64,000 nucleotides of DNA from positions 16,341,896-16,405,895 of the forward strand of contig NC_134433.1 in the NCBI RefSeq assembly GCF_030867145.1, written 5' to 3'. A model generated the notes under the pieces. It did not search any database and was not told the origin of the DNA. It worked only from the letters and a program-made list of their open reading frames with translations. Positions 1 through 13,938 of this stretch are shown piece by piece. This stretch comes from Opisthocomus hoazin (Eukaryota > Chordata > Aves > Opisthocomiformes > Opisthocomidae). The position numbers were made by a program, and so were the translations under genes. Each line of letters begins with the position of its first letter. The stretch's first letter is position 1.

Positions 1-2786
1 CTGGATTGACAAAGCAAGATGTATTCAGCACAATTTTCAGCTGTTCAAATATCATCACGTATCAGGAAAAAAACATTAACGTTGCATACAATATACATAG
101 AAGAAATATCTTAAAGAAATTAATTTCCAAAGCTAAAACAGTTGGTTTTTTTTACTTACTTGCCACTTGACAAATCTAACCGTAATATGGTCATCACCTT
201 ATAAAGAAAGAACCTTCAAACACTGTTGCAGGGAAACAGCAAAGAGCTTAGATGCTTTCATGACATTCACCCAGGAATACAGCTTTAAAAAACAAATTCC
301 TTTCTTGCTAAAGGAATAAGCCAGCGTAACTTCTGCTCACAGTGAAGTTTGGCTTTGCAATCATACAGTTTAGCACGGTAAATTGTGCAGCCGTTTACGT
401 CCCAAAGGTAACAGCAAACTGCTGTGCAGCACAGCTCTGACTGGAAACCTCAGGACTGGACTCCCAGTGGAAGTTTGGACGTGGTTTACTAATGTAATCT
501 AGGAAACACCTGCAAAAGTAATCTTCAGAACAGTGATAGCAAAGTTTCTGCTGTATATACAAGTACATAAAAAACTTCTTCACCAAATGAAGGTTGTAAG
601 AAATTTAAAGAAAAATCAACACTGTACGCAGAAAGTTTTCTAGTATAAAACTTCAAACACTTATATTGAATTATCTGCTACTTTTAATGGGATTTACTAT
701 CTCATTACTTTTCCAGTTTAAATTGTGGGATGAAAACGTTTTGATGCATCTGTTCAAAAAAGTACTGAGCAGAACATGCCACAAGCACCCAAAGCTTCAT
801 AATCACACTTCATTCGTCATCTGGGTTTGTGTTTTCCCTCACTCCAGTTGACACAAGTCTCCGAGTACAGTTGTCTGCAATTCTTTTTAACAAATTATTA
901 GAAGAAAATGATTTTTTATTACTCCACAAATTAGCTGAGAAATGGGAAGGGCAAATTCAAAAGTTTACTTGAATCTATTTAGCTGAAAAACATCACTAAT
1001 TTTAGGCAAGAAATAAGCACCCTACAAATCCTCAATTATCAATTATATCATCTACTTGCACTTGTAGGAAGTTCTAGTATTTTTTAAATAACATTAATCC
1101 TACTTTGCTGTAAATCAGATGAGTTTTAATTTTAGCATCAGTAATAATAGATACACAAGCATTTGACTTGTACTCTCTAACTCATTTGATTCCAACTTAG
1201 CAATTCCTTGTGCAAGCCTACTCACCCCTGCCAGACATTTTTCCAGTGTATCCAAGATAATCAGCTGAGATAGATATAAATTCTTTTCAGCAGTTTCTCC
1301 AAATATTCTCTAGAAGTAGAAAGGATATGGATTCATCTGAGACACAGAAATTTGACTTGTAACACATCACAGTAATGTTGCAGAGGGGCACAGTACATTA
1401 CGGCTCCTTTACTGCTCTGGTTTTGAGTTTAGAAATAAAGCCAGCAAAAGTTAGATTAAAATAGGAATTAAAACCTTATTACTGCAGAAATATCTTTGTC
1501 CAGTCAAATCGAATAAGGAACGAACAGCTACTGCAAAGTAAGACCAGAGGTACACTGCACCCCCTTACCTTCACCAGGCCTACCAGTTCTTCAGAAATGA
1601 AGGTTATACCTTTTCAAAAACTATTTTGGTATCAATTACTGCTGACTCTTTTCCAGTTATGTATTTCATTGCCAGCATCTCAATAAAACTGATGTTACAA
1701 GAAATCCATACAGACAAGCTTATTAGAGTGTTGCAAAATTTAGCGCAGACCACAGGAAGCAACCCCCGAAACCCTGCAGAAAGATGCCACGCTGCAGACA
1801 GAGGACGAGGCAGAATTCCATCCGGTGTCTGAGCTAGCACCCAGTATTACTGCCAGCAACAGCAACTAGTTCCAGCGATATTAAGACAGCAAATAAAGCA
1901 GAAAATATTTAGCAAAAAATATACTGGTACTACTGCCTACACATGGAACACATGTAGCAGTCACCCAAAGGAAGCTACATTTCAAACCTGGGGAGAGGTT
2001 CGCTCCACTAAGTATCAGCAAACCCTCCAGACTTCTTGCTAAATGTAAAACCATTACGACAGTATATTGGTCTGTTCTGTTTCAGCTACAGAAATCCTTC
2101 AAAAATAATGCTGATTCATACAGGAGCTCAGTCCATCAAACATACCAAACGCTAAGTCTTGCTCCTCAGTGCAAAGCAGAAGTTGGCTTTGTTAGTTGAC
2201 GTTTTTAGCTAGGTCTTTCCTCTCAAAATCTGCATATCGTATACAGAAACTTCTTTTAACTGTATAGTTTTCTCATTAATCAGACAATCATCTTACACAT
2301 CCACACATTCCTTCATGCCTATGGAGTTTAATTAAAATAAATTCTCTCTCAAAAGGGATAACAGGTAGCTTTAAGCAGACTAAAGCCCCTGGCAGCAGGA
2401 CAACCTGTTTTCTGATGTTATCAATCCTTTGTAGTGTTTTAGCAGATGCACATCTCTGTACAACTGACACCCAAAAGAGCTCACTGCAAACTATCGTAGA
2501 AACCATAAAAAAAAAAACAAGCACTGCTAGAGTTTGGCCAGTTCTGTTACCTGTTTGTGGAGATTCCACAGGATCACAAATCACAGGGCTTCAAAACTCA
2601 ATGAACTAAAACTTCCCTCATGACAAATTCAAAATCAGGCCTTCATGAAAAAAAATAATCAAACTGCATCTTTCTCCTTGTTAAGGATTCTTAAACCTTC
2701 CATTTACCCAACTTGAAGGTAATAGTTATTTTTCTAGAGTTGACACACTATGGTCTTCCATATTCTTTTTTTTTTTTCTTTCCAGG

Positions 2787-3222
2787 TTTCTCTTCTCTTT
2801 GGTTCTACTGAGATCTATTTTAAAAGACAGTTTTAGTGATGCTGATGAGCCAAATATTTTGGAGGATTTCAGGAATACTTCTATGGTTCCCTTGGAGGCA
2901 GATCAAAAAATCAGTAAGCAGAAGGAAACCATCTACTAATACACCTGGCTCTAAAGATTTCTCTCTGGGAACTCGTAGAAAAATCACCTTGGGTCTCATC
3001 CCTTCACACCAGTCCACCGCCCTCAGTACCAACATGAAGTTTTTTAATGAGAGGCTGCGATCCGTATCAAACCATAAATGGAGAGATGCGTTATCGTTCC
3101 CACACATTTTTCATTCACTTTTCTTTCTGACTGGGAAGGTACACCTTTGGAGGGATGAGTCTATAGTGGCAGCGTTCAACAAGAGATTGTTTTCAAAGAT
3201 TTTTCTTAAAGGTTCTGACTGA
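2787..3222 (+). pseudogene. candidate protein-derived relic with one frameshift, unidentified
   Basis: I do not recognise this sequence. Two overlapping plus-strand frames look protein-like. The first (about 2787-2936) reads an acidic stretch including SDADEPNILEDFRNTSMV and ends at a stop. A second frame, open to a TGA at 3220-3222, then reads TPGSKDFSLGTRRKITLGLI and FNERLRSVSNHKWRDAL. A single indel near 2920-2940 would join them. A long T-rich tract ending in CAG lies directly before it (2785), resembling a splice acceptor, so it could be a decayed exon rather than a processed copy. The alternative is chance: open frames of this size occur at random in 64 kb. It is antisense to NF1. Confidence 0.22.
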
Positions 3223-6200
3223 AAATCATCTGGTTGTTAAAATACATAGGCATTTTATATATACACACACACAAATGCTAAAGCAACCAAACAGCCTGGA
3301 AAAACCAAACAGCCCAAGTTTTAAATCCTTTTCCCTTCTCCCTTTCCCAAAATGATTCCTGGCAGGTCATGCTCTGGCAGGACAGAGGGCGGGGGGGGAA
3401 CCTGGTGCTGCTGCTCTACTGACTCTGCTAGCCCTGCTTCCCTAGCTAACCAGAGCATCTTCCCATGCGATGGAAAACATCCTCCCCCATCTCCTACCAA
3501 GCAGCGCATTTGACTGGTACCTAAACATCGCTGAGACCCAAGGTGGCAGAAGGCACCTTTACGTACCCCCTCCTTAGCTGGCCACATACCCTGCCCATGA
3601 CTAACGGAGGGCTCCCCTCAACCACCACCTTCCTTCAGGTCTGTCTGCCACTACGGTCTCACCGCCTTTATACCTAACGTAGCTCAGTTCAGTTGATGAA
3701 CTTTCGCACGTCAGGATGAAAAGAAAAAAATTAAGTGTAAAAGGCAAGCAATGACCTGACTAAATTTCAAGTGACTCTCTGCAGATTGTATAATATGAAT
3801 AACAGCCATTTTGAAAAACATTTTTTTGCAAACATTTTGAAAACAATTCAAAATTGGAAAACTTACCATGTTATTAACATTTTTTAAGATATTAGTGAGA
3901 CCACTGATAACCAGGGAAAACTTGTACTTGGAAATGTTTATGAGACATTCCTTGTTGTGCTCCGTACTGACTTTGGTGTGGGTATTCTGCTGGCCAGCCT
4001 TTATTGGAAGCTACAAAAGAAGATACAAGCATTATAAGCTTTTTTACATTGAAAGTTACATCTTTAAGATGGGTTAAAATTTTTTGAGATGCCAGAAACA
4101 ACCTTGAAAAACATTCTACAAAAGACAACTACAAACACATTATTTCATTTTCTCTACATTCATCTTCCTATTAGTTATCTACAAAACAAAATACTGTTCA
4201 CCTATTCCTTTTTCTGAATTGAAACTAAACATCTTTTTTGTGATAAATTTTCTACAAACCAAATGTCAAAGCAATCAAAAGGAGCAGAAAAACATAAGAC
4301 AGAACTCTGAGAAGAAAAGTTTCTTTATTTCAAAAATTGGCTCGTTAAATATCAAAAATCTTCACAAGGCTGACACCTGCAAGAAAACAAGGGCATCTTG
4401 AAACCTGCACGGAGGCAGAATCCCCGCAGCCCACAAAGCAGGCGAGCGGGAAGGTGGCAGCAGTGGTTCCACGCGTGTCCTCCACTCCTTCCCGGGACAG
4501 AACTGGCTGAGAGGCACAACCGAGTCGCAGGAGGACCCACCACCGGCGGCCTCCACAGGCTCCAGGGCTTGGCTGGCTTGGGGTCCCCACGCGAACACCT
4601 CACCACCAGCCCGGCGGCGAAGTCTCAGCCTCCAACACGCTTCGAGCGCTCGCGAGCCCAACACAACTTGTGAGCCCCACCCCACCTACCCAACAGCCAG
4701 CGGTAAAATCTTGACTTGAAACGCATCTTTTCTGGGAAAGAGAAGATTCAGTGACTGCGCGCACCCGAGACGTTTCTCCGGCTGTGTGAACACTGGGCAC
4801 TTTGTTCTGCGCTGGACCCAAATTCTTCCAGGGTCACAAACGAGTCACTTCCCAAGCACGCACTCACTGCCCTGCCCGCTCCTCGCTGGAGCCGCCCGTC
4901 ACCAACCACCACGCAAAAAGGTGAGAAGCGATTCTTCGCAAAAATTCATTTCACTGAGGATTTATATTTTTAAAAAGCAAACAAATGTGGGAACAAAAAG
5001 GGAACTGGTATTATCGCCTCTTCTTATAATTCACACGTGCCGTTTGTATTTTAAAGCGCGACCTAGGAATTCAGCATCTATAGAAACTTCAATTGCTACT
5101 ACAAGTTTTAACCAACTTTGACTAGAATGCTCGGTGAACGTGTACTCTGAAACACACTGAGAGCTCAAAGTAAATGCCACAATGTAATATTTTTGTATTA
5201 GGGTATCTTTTCTAAAAAAAAAAAAGAAAATAAAAGAGAGAGAGATAATTTAAGAGCGGTTAAAAGAAGGTGAAAGAAGGATTCCAAGGAATTAGAGTCA
5301 GCTTTACAGCTGCAAAGTTCTGACAGTGCAGCCTTCCAGGCTGGGGCACTGCAGACCGGGTGGGGGTACCGTCCACACTGCCATCCCGCTGAACTGCTGC
5401 CAGCAGCCACCAACACCTCCGCCAAGCATTTAACATCTCTGTCTTCACTGATAAAAGCTTAAAGGCCCCTATCTAAAATGCTAGATGAATTGTACTAAAG
5501 GACCCAGACTTGGCATACATTTTTTCAACAGTTTTGACTGCATCACTAAATGCTGTCTACTGAACCCTGGCATCTTCCATTTGCAGGGAAACGGACCTCT
5601 CTATGCACGGTGTAGTTTTCTGCCCAAGTGTCATCTCCCCTCCCTATAAACTGTGCTTCGGGTTTAAGTATCAGCTCTCCTGGTACCACAGGCTAGGCTC
5701 ACAATGGAAACCGGCTGCTTTCTTCCGCCAAGCAAATGGTTGACTCTTAATTTAAGAAACGACGGAGCTGCCGCAGATCGCAGCGAAGCCCCCATGGCAA
5801 CAGGAACCCCCCGAGGAAGGCATGCCCCCCACTCCACCCAGGGCCCGGTACCCCCGGCACCCAGGGCTGGACCCCCAAGGGGCTGCCCCCCGCCCGCTCA
5901 GCCTCCCAGGGCAGCAAGCTCCCGCGGGCAGGCAAGGTAATTTCCACTTCATTTTGCAGTTCTCTTGCAAGCGCTCACATTGCAACGCTTCAAAACCGTG
6001 CGATGCACTCCAATGCGCTCGTTTGAAAAACGGAAAAAGCAGAACAAACAGCATTTATGACTCAAGCTTTGTTTTCACATTAGATGTTATTTTTACAATA
6101 CATTTCTGAAGTCATTAGTGGAATATAGATACATTTAATTAAAAAATTCACCATTACTAGTACTTTTTGTTTGAATTTTCAACTCTCCATGCTGACAACA

Positions 6201-9200
6201 GCAGAAAAGCTCAACACCACCGAGTGATAAAACACTTCAGAAGCGCCTCTCAAAGAAATTGTGTCATACGTCTAGTTCTGTGCGCTTCCATGCTACAGAA
6301 ACATCACATTACCACTTCTGGAGCTTCCTGCCACAACAGCCACTGCAACAAGGTCACCTAGAAGTAAAACTGCTTTTTATACCACCATTTAAAATAGGAA
6401 ACTGTATAAAAAAGGAAATATTAGCACTGTTTTGGCTTGGTTTTTATTTCTCCGCTCTTTCCTTTGTGCACTCTGACATGCTGGAGCGTTATACGTCCCC
6501 CAACGGGATGCAGTGCCAGTGCCGTGTGACCAAAATGAAACTATTTAACATCTATACAAATAGCTATCAATCAAAACATTACAAGGAAAAAAAAAAGAAA
6601 AAAGCTGACATTTTACTTTCATTGCCTTTAATTTTATTTTAGAAAAAAAAGTCTGACACAAATGGTTTCCTGTATCCCTTTTATTTGAATTAGAAACAGA
6701 AATTGAAGCACAAAGCTTAAATATCACTGGAGCTTCAACCTCTGAACACACGCACCGTTCTGCACTCATCCCAGCTTGGCAGAGGGATAGCCCACTACTC
6801 CAGTTCAGCTATTTTCACCACGGAAATAGGAAGCAAGAGCCCACAACGTTGTAACTGCCATAATTTGCCTTATTTTACGCAGTGGACAAAGACAAAACAG
6901 ATAGGTGAAATCTGGAATCTTTCCAACTATCAAATTGTAAATCTTTGCAGATCAATTAAAAAAGAACATTGCTGCGAAAGACAAGGAAAAGCCATCAAGC
7001 AGCCGAGCCTGGCAGTTGCAATAACACAGCACAAGACCCAGCCTGTGCTGAAGTCGGGATACAAGTCACCCGGTAACCCGGGTGTTGCTGAAACCACTAC
7101 AACAGCACACCTGCAAGCTGAAGAATCCCAGCATCGCCCAGCTTCCACCAGCCACGCGAGCTCCCTAGGTGTTAAAACACACCTTCTGACCACGCAGACA
7201 GTTTAAGTTAAACTTAGCTTCTAGAAATGCGTTTCTGACTTCCAGTTAAGAAGCCCTGCTGACCTATCTACAACTTCTCCCAAATCTGCTACCGATACAA
7301 TACTGGAGCTGAACAACTCTCACAAGGTTTACTAAATGTAAAGAGATAACAAAGCACTATTAGTAGGAGAAAAAAGCAACACAATACATATGTGATTCTT
7401 ATTTTCCTTACATTTCCAAACGGCATACAATAGCAGATAAAACTTAGAAATATAGATCTGACATACCCTCAAGAAGACAGGATTGTTAAAAATAATCCAG
7501 CTGAACTAGCAGCTATTAAAATATATTTATTCTTTTAAATCAATATTTATTACCCAAAATATGCAAATTCCTCTCTCGACTTGCCAAATTCTTCCATCTT
7601 TATGAAAAATGTAAATTAAATCATAATCACAAATATATTAAAAAATAATATCATTTAAGAAAAAAATGTCACTAGGCCAATTCACAGACATGCAGTATCA
7701 CAGCACCCGGTCAGCTGCTAGCACCTTAGAAAACAACCCTAGAACAGTGCTTCAAAAGCTGTTTCAACACACAAGTCTGGCACCTGAAAACTCACCGCCC
7801 CTGCGCATTAATACGGCACAAGTTATTCACCATTCTGCAACGGTGCCTGGCGGGCACAAGTCACCCGGTCAGCTCGCTGCCTATGGCGAGATACTGCTGA
7901 GGAGAGAGAACGCAAAGGTTTTCCTGCGCCGAGTCACCCTTACCTATCTGTTTCTGGGCATAAGAGCGTTTCAGTCCCTTCAGACTCCAGAGACAGCAAC
8001 TTCTTCAATTTAAAATTTTAAAAAAAAAAAAGCAACTACTTGGCAATTCCGGAGGAAAAAAGAAATGAAGATTTAATGTGCATTCTTAACAATATCTTTA
8101 CAGTCAAATTATAAAAAATGGCTTTGAAGCTTTAAAGTAAGTGCTACTACAGAACTGCAAAGCTGTTTAAAAAGTGGAAAGCACTGTGGTATCGGACAGC
8201 ACCGCAAGACTGTCGTATCTTTGGAAGCGGCCTCAGTTTGGAGGCTCATGTACTTTTATCCAAAAATGTTCAGTTAAGGGATCCCTCTTTGCTCACAGGT
8301 GTCAAAATGAGTGTTTTTCAGGTCTATAGAAGAGATACTAGCACCTGCGTCAGGTATCCTCGTCTGACACAATACAGCACGATCTTATGCTAAATGTACA
8401 TGGACAGACTGGAACTTCTGCAAGATATCCCACTCAACCTGCTGAGAAAGGTGAATGTTACACCATGGATTTTTCTCTATCACCTGTAATTAATGAACAC
8501 AAAGTTTAATCATCTCTATTTAGTAAAAGACTATTTAATAGTCTTATTTTCCGGAGCTACGGAGCAAGTCCAAGTGCTTTACCGCTTCAAAGTCACTCTT
8601 TCAACTTTTTTGTGCAAGATCCAACTTTGCAGAGCATGAAGAATTCAAACCCGGACAGATAAACCCCGCCGGCCACAGGATGCAGAGCGAGAGCTGTTGA
8701 CACCACCATCCTGACAAACCTCTAGCAGGGGCAGCAGCCACCCCAAGCACCGACGGGTGCCCTGTGGCTCAGCACCTCCAGCATTCAGCTCGGCGGGGCT
8801 GGCAGACCGCTGGGCCCTCTCGCTGCCGCCGCTGCCTCCGCCTCACGAAAGGCACCCAGGGGTAAATCATCACCATCGGAGAGGGGAAGGTGGGAGACCA
8901 TCCCAGAGGGTTTCCTTCCTCGGAGCAGGAAAATTCTCCACTTGTCTAGAATGGGCTCATCATTTTCAGTAGCAGCTGGAGATGTCTGAATGCATCTAAG
9001 CCTTGTGCCTTTGATTCAGATTCAGGAGAAATTAACACACACAACAGCTAGGAAAAAATCCCCAGTGCTATCCTTAACAGCATGGAAATCTACCCAGCTT
9101 TTCCCCTTCAAACAACTCCTTGGAACTCCTTCAGCAGACTGCAACGCAGGGATGCACTGGTGAAAGACAGAACAGTCACAAAGCACCACCCCTTCCCCAG

Positions 9201-11550
9201 CATCAGTCCTGCCCGAACCAGGCACAGATCTCTCAAAAATCAACAGGCATCTTCCTCCCAACTACAAGCACACACTGCATCACCTTCAGAAGAGGCATTA
9301 TTTAGTACAAGAACCTCACAACTCAGCCTTCAGAAGAACACAGAACCCTGATAATATGTTATATAGGTGGCTCTAAAAAAAAAAAAACAAAATCGTATTT
9401 TCATAAGGTTAACTAAGAGTTGGCACTGAACAAACATATATTTACCCATCCTGTTAACACAGACTGCTGTGTTTAAGGAAGGATCATCAAATCCTCTCGA
9501 TGCTTTTCAGCAGCTCATTCACAGACTCAGGTAGCATCTGTTGCACGTGGGCCATCCCTTCCTCTGTTCTTTCGGACACCATCTGGGCACAGCGCAGCGC
9601 TCCGTTTTGAAATCCATCACACACACAGTTTTAGGAAAATAAGATCAAAGCTGCTTCAGGTTTATGCTAGAGAAAGACGGAACAGCACGCCCTGTGCTAC
9701 GTGAGCAGTGCTATGGTCTGCCTCGGTTCTTAGCTCCTGTGGAAATCTGTTTCAGAGCAGTTGTGGAAAAAAGTTCCATTTTCCGCCCAGACCAGCCTCA
9801 CCTTACAGCAAAAGATCTCATTTCACTCGGGGAGCACAGTCAGCAGAACTCACGTCAAGTGCTGTAAAACACATCTTCTGACTCCTAGTGATTTCTTAAC
9901 AAGCCAAGACAAAAAACAGCCACAAAAAAACACAAAGCTAGTACTTCCAGCCAGGGCTTTTTCAGGTCTCTGATTCTGTACAGGTTTCAAATGCTGCAGA
10001 GAACCAACTGGAGGAGGGAGCATTTCCTTTAAGCTAATGCCTTTTAATGAAAGTAAGAATGGAACGGTCCTACTGGCTTTCACTTTTTCCAAAAGCTTTC
10101 TTAACTGAAAGCAATCATATCTCATAAACTACAAATGGGGAGCCTAAACCATAAGCCACGTAATAAAGGGCTTCTTTCTTTAAAGCATGTCATAATCACT
10201 TAAGCTGCCACAAGTTTACACAGGATTAATACCTTTCATTACATCCGATAGTTTTAAAACAGTCTAGCTTTAAAAGGTTTAGGCAGTAAGGCTTCTCTGA
10301 CTATGCTCAGAACTACTTCACTACTGTATCAGCCTTCCCATGATTTCAGTTCAGAACACATTTAAAAATACTGTAAAAATACAGCACTTCAACTCATAAG
10401 TGAACATTTCCATAGGAAAAAAGGCATAATTTTATTTTACAAAGGCCTGATTATGTCTGAAATCACAGAGAATTTTACTAAAACATAGCCCAGCCTCTTC
10501 AGGCTATGGCAGTCTAATTCTATCTCGACCACTGAAAGTTGTGAAAAACATAACAACTAGTACTACACACAAACTCAGCCCAGAGGTTTCACAAGTGCTA
10601 TGTAAGAAGCGTGCTCTAGCCTCGCGTGTACCACCAACAGCTTCTTTCCGCACCAGCTGAAACCTTCACGCTGCCTTCAAGGGCAGCTCAGAGAAGGGTG
10701 CGTCGTAGGCTCAGGAGTGAGCGCAGCTGGGCGACACTGGCAGTATACTTGAAAAATGTATTCAGCGAGCCAGTCGTTGGTTAACTCATAAAGCCACGCT
10801 TGCCAGTCATTTTAGGCCCACAGAATCGTACACACGAAAGTAGATTTTGGTTAAAGCAGCATTTATAACAATAAACAAGAGTAGACGAGAACAGACTGGT
10901 TTGCACTGATTTTTCTTGTTTTCAGAACAGATTAGCATTCTCTCAGTTTGTTGTTTCATCAGTCTTAAAATGAATTCAAGCACTCAGCAAATGAATGAAA
11001 AGCCTGTCTACATCTATAAATTTGGGTGAAAGATGGTTACATTTTCCTCCTTTGTAAAGGAAGGAAGAAACCTTGAAAAATTTTGTCTTCTCCCCCGCAG
11101 AAAAGAAAAACAAAATTAAACAACTCACAACAATGAGCTCCCCTTCCTCATTCAGACATACCAACGACAGAGTAAGCAGCGGCTCCCCCAGTGCTGAATC
11201 AAGAGGTCCTGCACTTAGCAGGGCAGACAGAGTATGCAAAAACTCAAAACTGCATTATCACCGCTAAAATAATGTGCATATACTGCGGATATTTTTATGC
11301 AGTATGAAGTTGACGCTCAAGTGAGCCATCTAACACGTAACAAGTAGATAATTTTGTAACCACATGACTACCCAATAACGACACAAACGTAAGGAGTCAC
11401 AAGAAGCACAGAAATAAATATCGCCACTGATCAAGAACGCATTCAGCAGCAGTGATGGTGTCACAATAACCGGGCACCTGGGTATTCACTTAAGAACAGT
11501 CACCTTTCCACCGCGAAGACCACTGTCAAACTAGGCAAGGCAGAGGAAAT

Positions 11551-12194
11551 CACAGAATCCCGGCATGGTGGGGGTTGGCAGGGCCCTCTGTGGGTCACCC
11601 AGCCCAACCCCCTGCCCAAGCAGGGTCACCCAGAGCAGGCTGCACAGCACCGCGGCCAGGCGGGGCTGGAATATCTCCAGAGAAGGAGACTCCACAGCCT
11701 CCCTGGGCAGCCTGGGCCAGGGCTCCGTCACCCTCAGAGAGAAGAAGTTCTTCCTCAGGTTCAGCTGGAGCTTCCTCTGCTTCAGTTTGTGCCCGTTGCC
11801 CCTTGTCCTGTCGCTGGGCACCACTGGAAAGAGTCTGGCCCCGTCCTCCTGACCCCCACCCTGCAGATATTTAGAGGCATTTATAAGGTCCCCTCTCAGC
11901 CTTCTCTTCTCCAGGCTGAACAAGCCCAGCTCCCTCAGCCTCTCCTCGTAGGAGAGATGCTCCAGTCCCCTCCTCATCCTCGTAGCCCTCCGCTGGACTC
12001 TCTCCAGTAGCTCTTCATCTTTCTTGAACTGGGGAGCCCAGAACTGGACACAGCACTGCAGATGGGGCCTCACTAGGGCAGAGCAGAGGGGGAGGAGAAC
12101 CTCCCTCGCCCTGCTGCCCACACTCCTCCTCATGCACCCCAGGATCCCACTGGCCTTCTTGGCAACCAGGGCACGCTGCTGGCTCATGGTCAAA
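11551..12194 (-). mobile_element. CR1 LINE, 5'-truncated 3' fragment
   Basis: The minus strand reads the C-terminal end of CR1 ORF2, the reverse transcriptase-bearing protein of chicken-repeat-1 LINEs. It includes the characteristic [40 protein letters not shown] and RTRGNGHKL blocks, continuous and without stops to the end of the ORF. The CR1 3' untranslated region follows, ending on the plus-strand side in CACAGAATCCC near 11551. The copy begins abruptly at about 12194 (LTMSQQ region), which is the usual CR1 5' truncation. The RT catalytic domain and endonuclease are missing, so it cannot move. It sits in NF1 intron 1 in the same orientation as NF1. The intact remaining frame suggests a fairly young copy. 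Confidence 0.93.
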
Positions 12195-12768
12195 TGAGCT
12201 ACTAAAAGGAAACAAACAAAACTGAGAACCCTGAGCTGAAATTAATAAATGAGAGAAAAGACTTCTCATGAAAAAGTAGAGATTAATGTCTCATCCTTGC
12301 TGCACTGCTTCTTGATGATACAATACTTCAACAAAAAAAACACTGGTTAAACAAAAATATGCAACAAACTAACCAAAGTTTTGTAAACAGCACCTATCAC
12401 GCAAGCTACACTAGGACTACAATAGTCAGTACCGCATTTCATGCATATTATCCCTGCAACTCCAATATTTTAGCATCTCAAAAGTCAGAACAGCTTTCTC
12501 CCCATCAGGAGAGGGCTCCTCCCATACATGTATCTGTAATTATCCCATAAAATGTATAGAAAAATAATTCCATTTAAAAAGCTGAAGTTCTTAACTCTTA
12601 ACAGATGTTGGCAAGCCCAGTTCCACAATATACATAACAAAGCAGACGACAAAGCCTAGGGCCTTTTAACACCAGTGCACAAAGAAACATTTTCCTGCAT
12701 TATTGGGAACTTAATCAGTACCACGCTTCTCAAGCTTATGGAAAAACTGATCTATGACTCAAGATAAT

Positions 12769-12786
12769 GGGGGGGGGGGGGGGGGG
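12769..12786 (+). repeat. G18 homopolymer tract
   Basis: There are eighteen consecutive G residues on the plus strand, followed by AAGGAG, inside NF1 intron 1 about 1.15 kb downstream of exon 1. Such a run can form a G-quadruplex on the plus (non-NF1) strand, is C-rich in the NF1 transcript, and is prone to length variation and sequencing error. Confidence 0.9.
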
Positions 12787-13938
12787 AAGGAGATAAGTTA
12801 ACTATGCAACCATGCCTAAAACGTATTGGAAAAATCTGCATTATTTTAACGTCGAAAGACAAAGTTTGATATTTTCCTTCTTCAAATAAACCTCACTTGC
12901 AGCAGCTTTAACATCAACGTGGAAAAGAACAGCTTATTTGCACTCCACCAAGCCACAATCTTCCTCCGGGTTGCTGAGAGCCGAGCATCACTGAGGGACA
13001 CCTGACCGTAAGGCAGGTGAAGGCATCTCAGCCTGCGGACCCAGCTTCCTGCAGCCGCCGGCCGTCACACCGGACGGGGTCTCCCCGCGTGCGCCCTGCG
13101 TGACACGAAGGCTGCGCCCACGGCGCAGCGAAAGGAGACAGCGCACAGCACCCGCTCACGCAGCCCCGGCTGCGCTCGCACTCACCCCTCAGGAGAGCAG
13201 AACCGCGGGGCCCAGGCACCGAGCTCGGCCCCGCCGGGAGCGCCGTGCCGCCTCATCCCCGCCAGCGGCTCCTGCGTGCGGAGCACAGACACGCAAACCC
13301 GAAGGCCGAGGGACCCCTCTCCCCCCAGACCACCCTTCCCCAAAGCACCGGCACGGACCGGTGCCGCAGCCGCGGCCGGAGCAGCCCCCCGCCCCGCGCA
13401 GCCGCGCTCGCGGCCACACGGGTGACACCCGCGCGGACGCCGCGGGGCAGCTCCCCGCAGTCCCCCCCGCGCCCCTTCTCCCGGCGCTGCCTCCCCTCCG
13501 CCGAGCGAGCCGAGGCACAGCCGGGGAGCGCGTCCGCGGCAACGCCTGCGGGCAGCGAAGCCCCTCCGGCGGCGGCGGGGAGCGGAGCGGCGCCGGGCCC
13601 CTCCCGGCCCCGCTCCCCGCGCCGCCGCCCCTCGGCGGGACCGGCACGGCGGGGGCCGCTCCCCCGCCAGGCCCCGGCCCCACCCAGCCGCCCTGCCCCG
13701 CACAACGGGCGCTGCCGGCCGCCGCCCCCCGGCCGGGGCTGAGGGGCGACCCAGCTCCCTCGCCCCCGGGCAGCCGCCGGCGGGGGAGGAGGCCGGGGGC
13801 AGCGCTCGGCCCCGCCGCCTCCGCCCCGGGGAGCGGGGCAGCCGCCCCCGCCGCTCGCCCCCTCCCGGCCCGCAGAGGCCCCGCGTCCCCGGCCGCGGCC
13901 CGCCCCAGCCCTCCCCTCCTCACGGCCGCCCCCGCTAC

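Larger units (their letters stand above)
1..13938 (-). other. NF1: NF1 intron 1 (partial)
   Basis: This stretch lies downstream (minus strand) of the NF1 exon 1 splice donor at 13937-13938, so it is read as part of intron 1. In mammals this intron is tens of kilobases long, so the absence of exon 2 here is expected. I saw no reading frame matching the start of NF1 exon 2. Most of it is AT-rich unique sequence. GC-richer patches occur at about 4390-4920 and 5770-5940; they look like intronic CpG patches and I cannot assign a function. Other contents are a CR1 insertion at 11551-12194, a G18 tract at 12769-12786, A-rich tracts near 5212-5240 and 9375-9390, and a weak candidate relic at 2787-3222. 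The open frames in this stretch have no recognisable product. Confidence 0.85.

Noticed and set aside
5792-5806. RFX X-box-like CATGGCAAC in NF1 intron 1
   Set aside because: Only a half site, with no partner half on the other side.
8725-8745. CTCF-like AGCAGGGGCAGCAG
   Set aside because: The G run is one base short, so the alignment to the core consensus breaks at the critical GGC.
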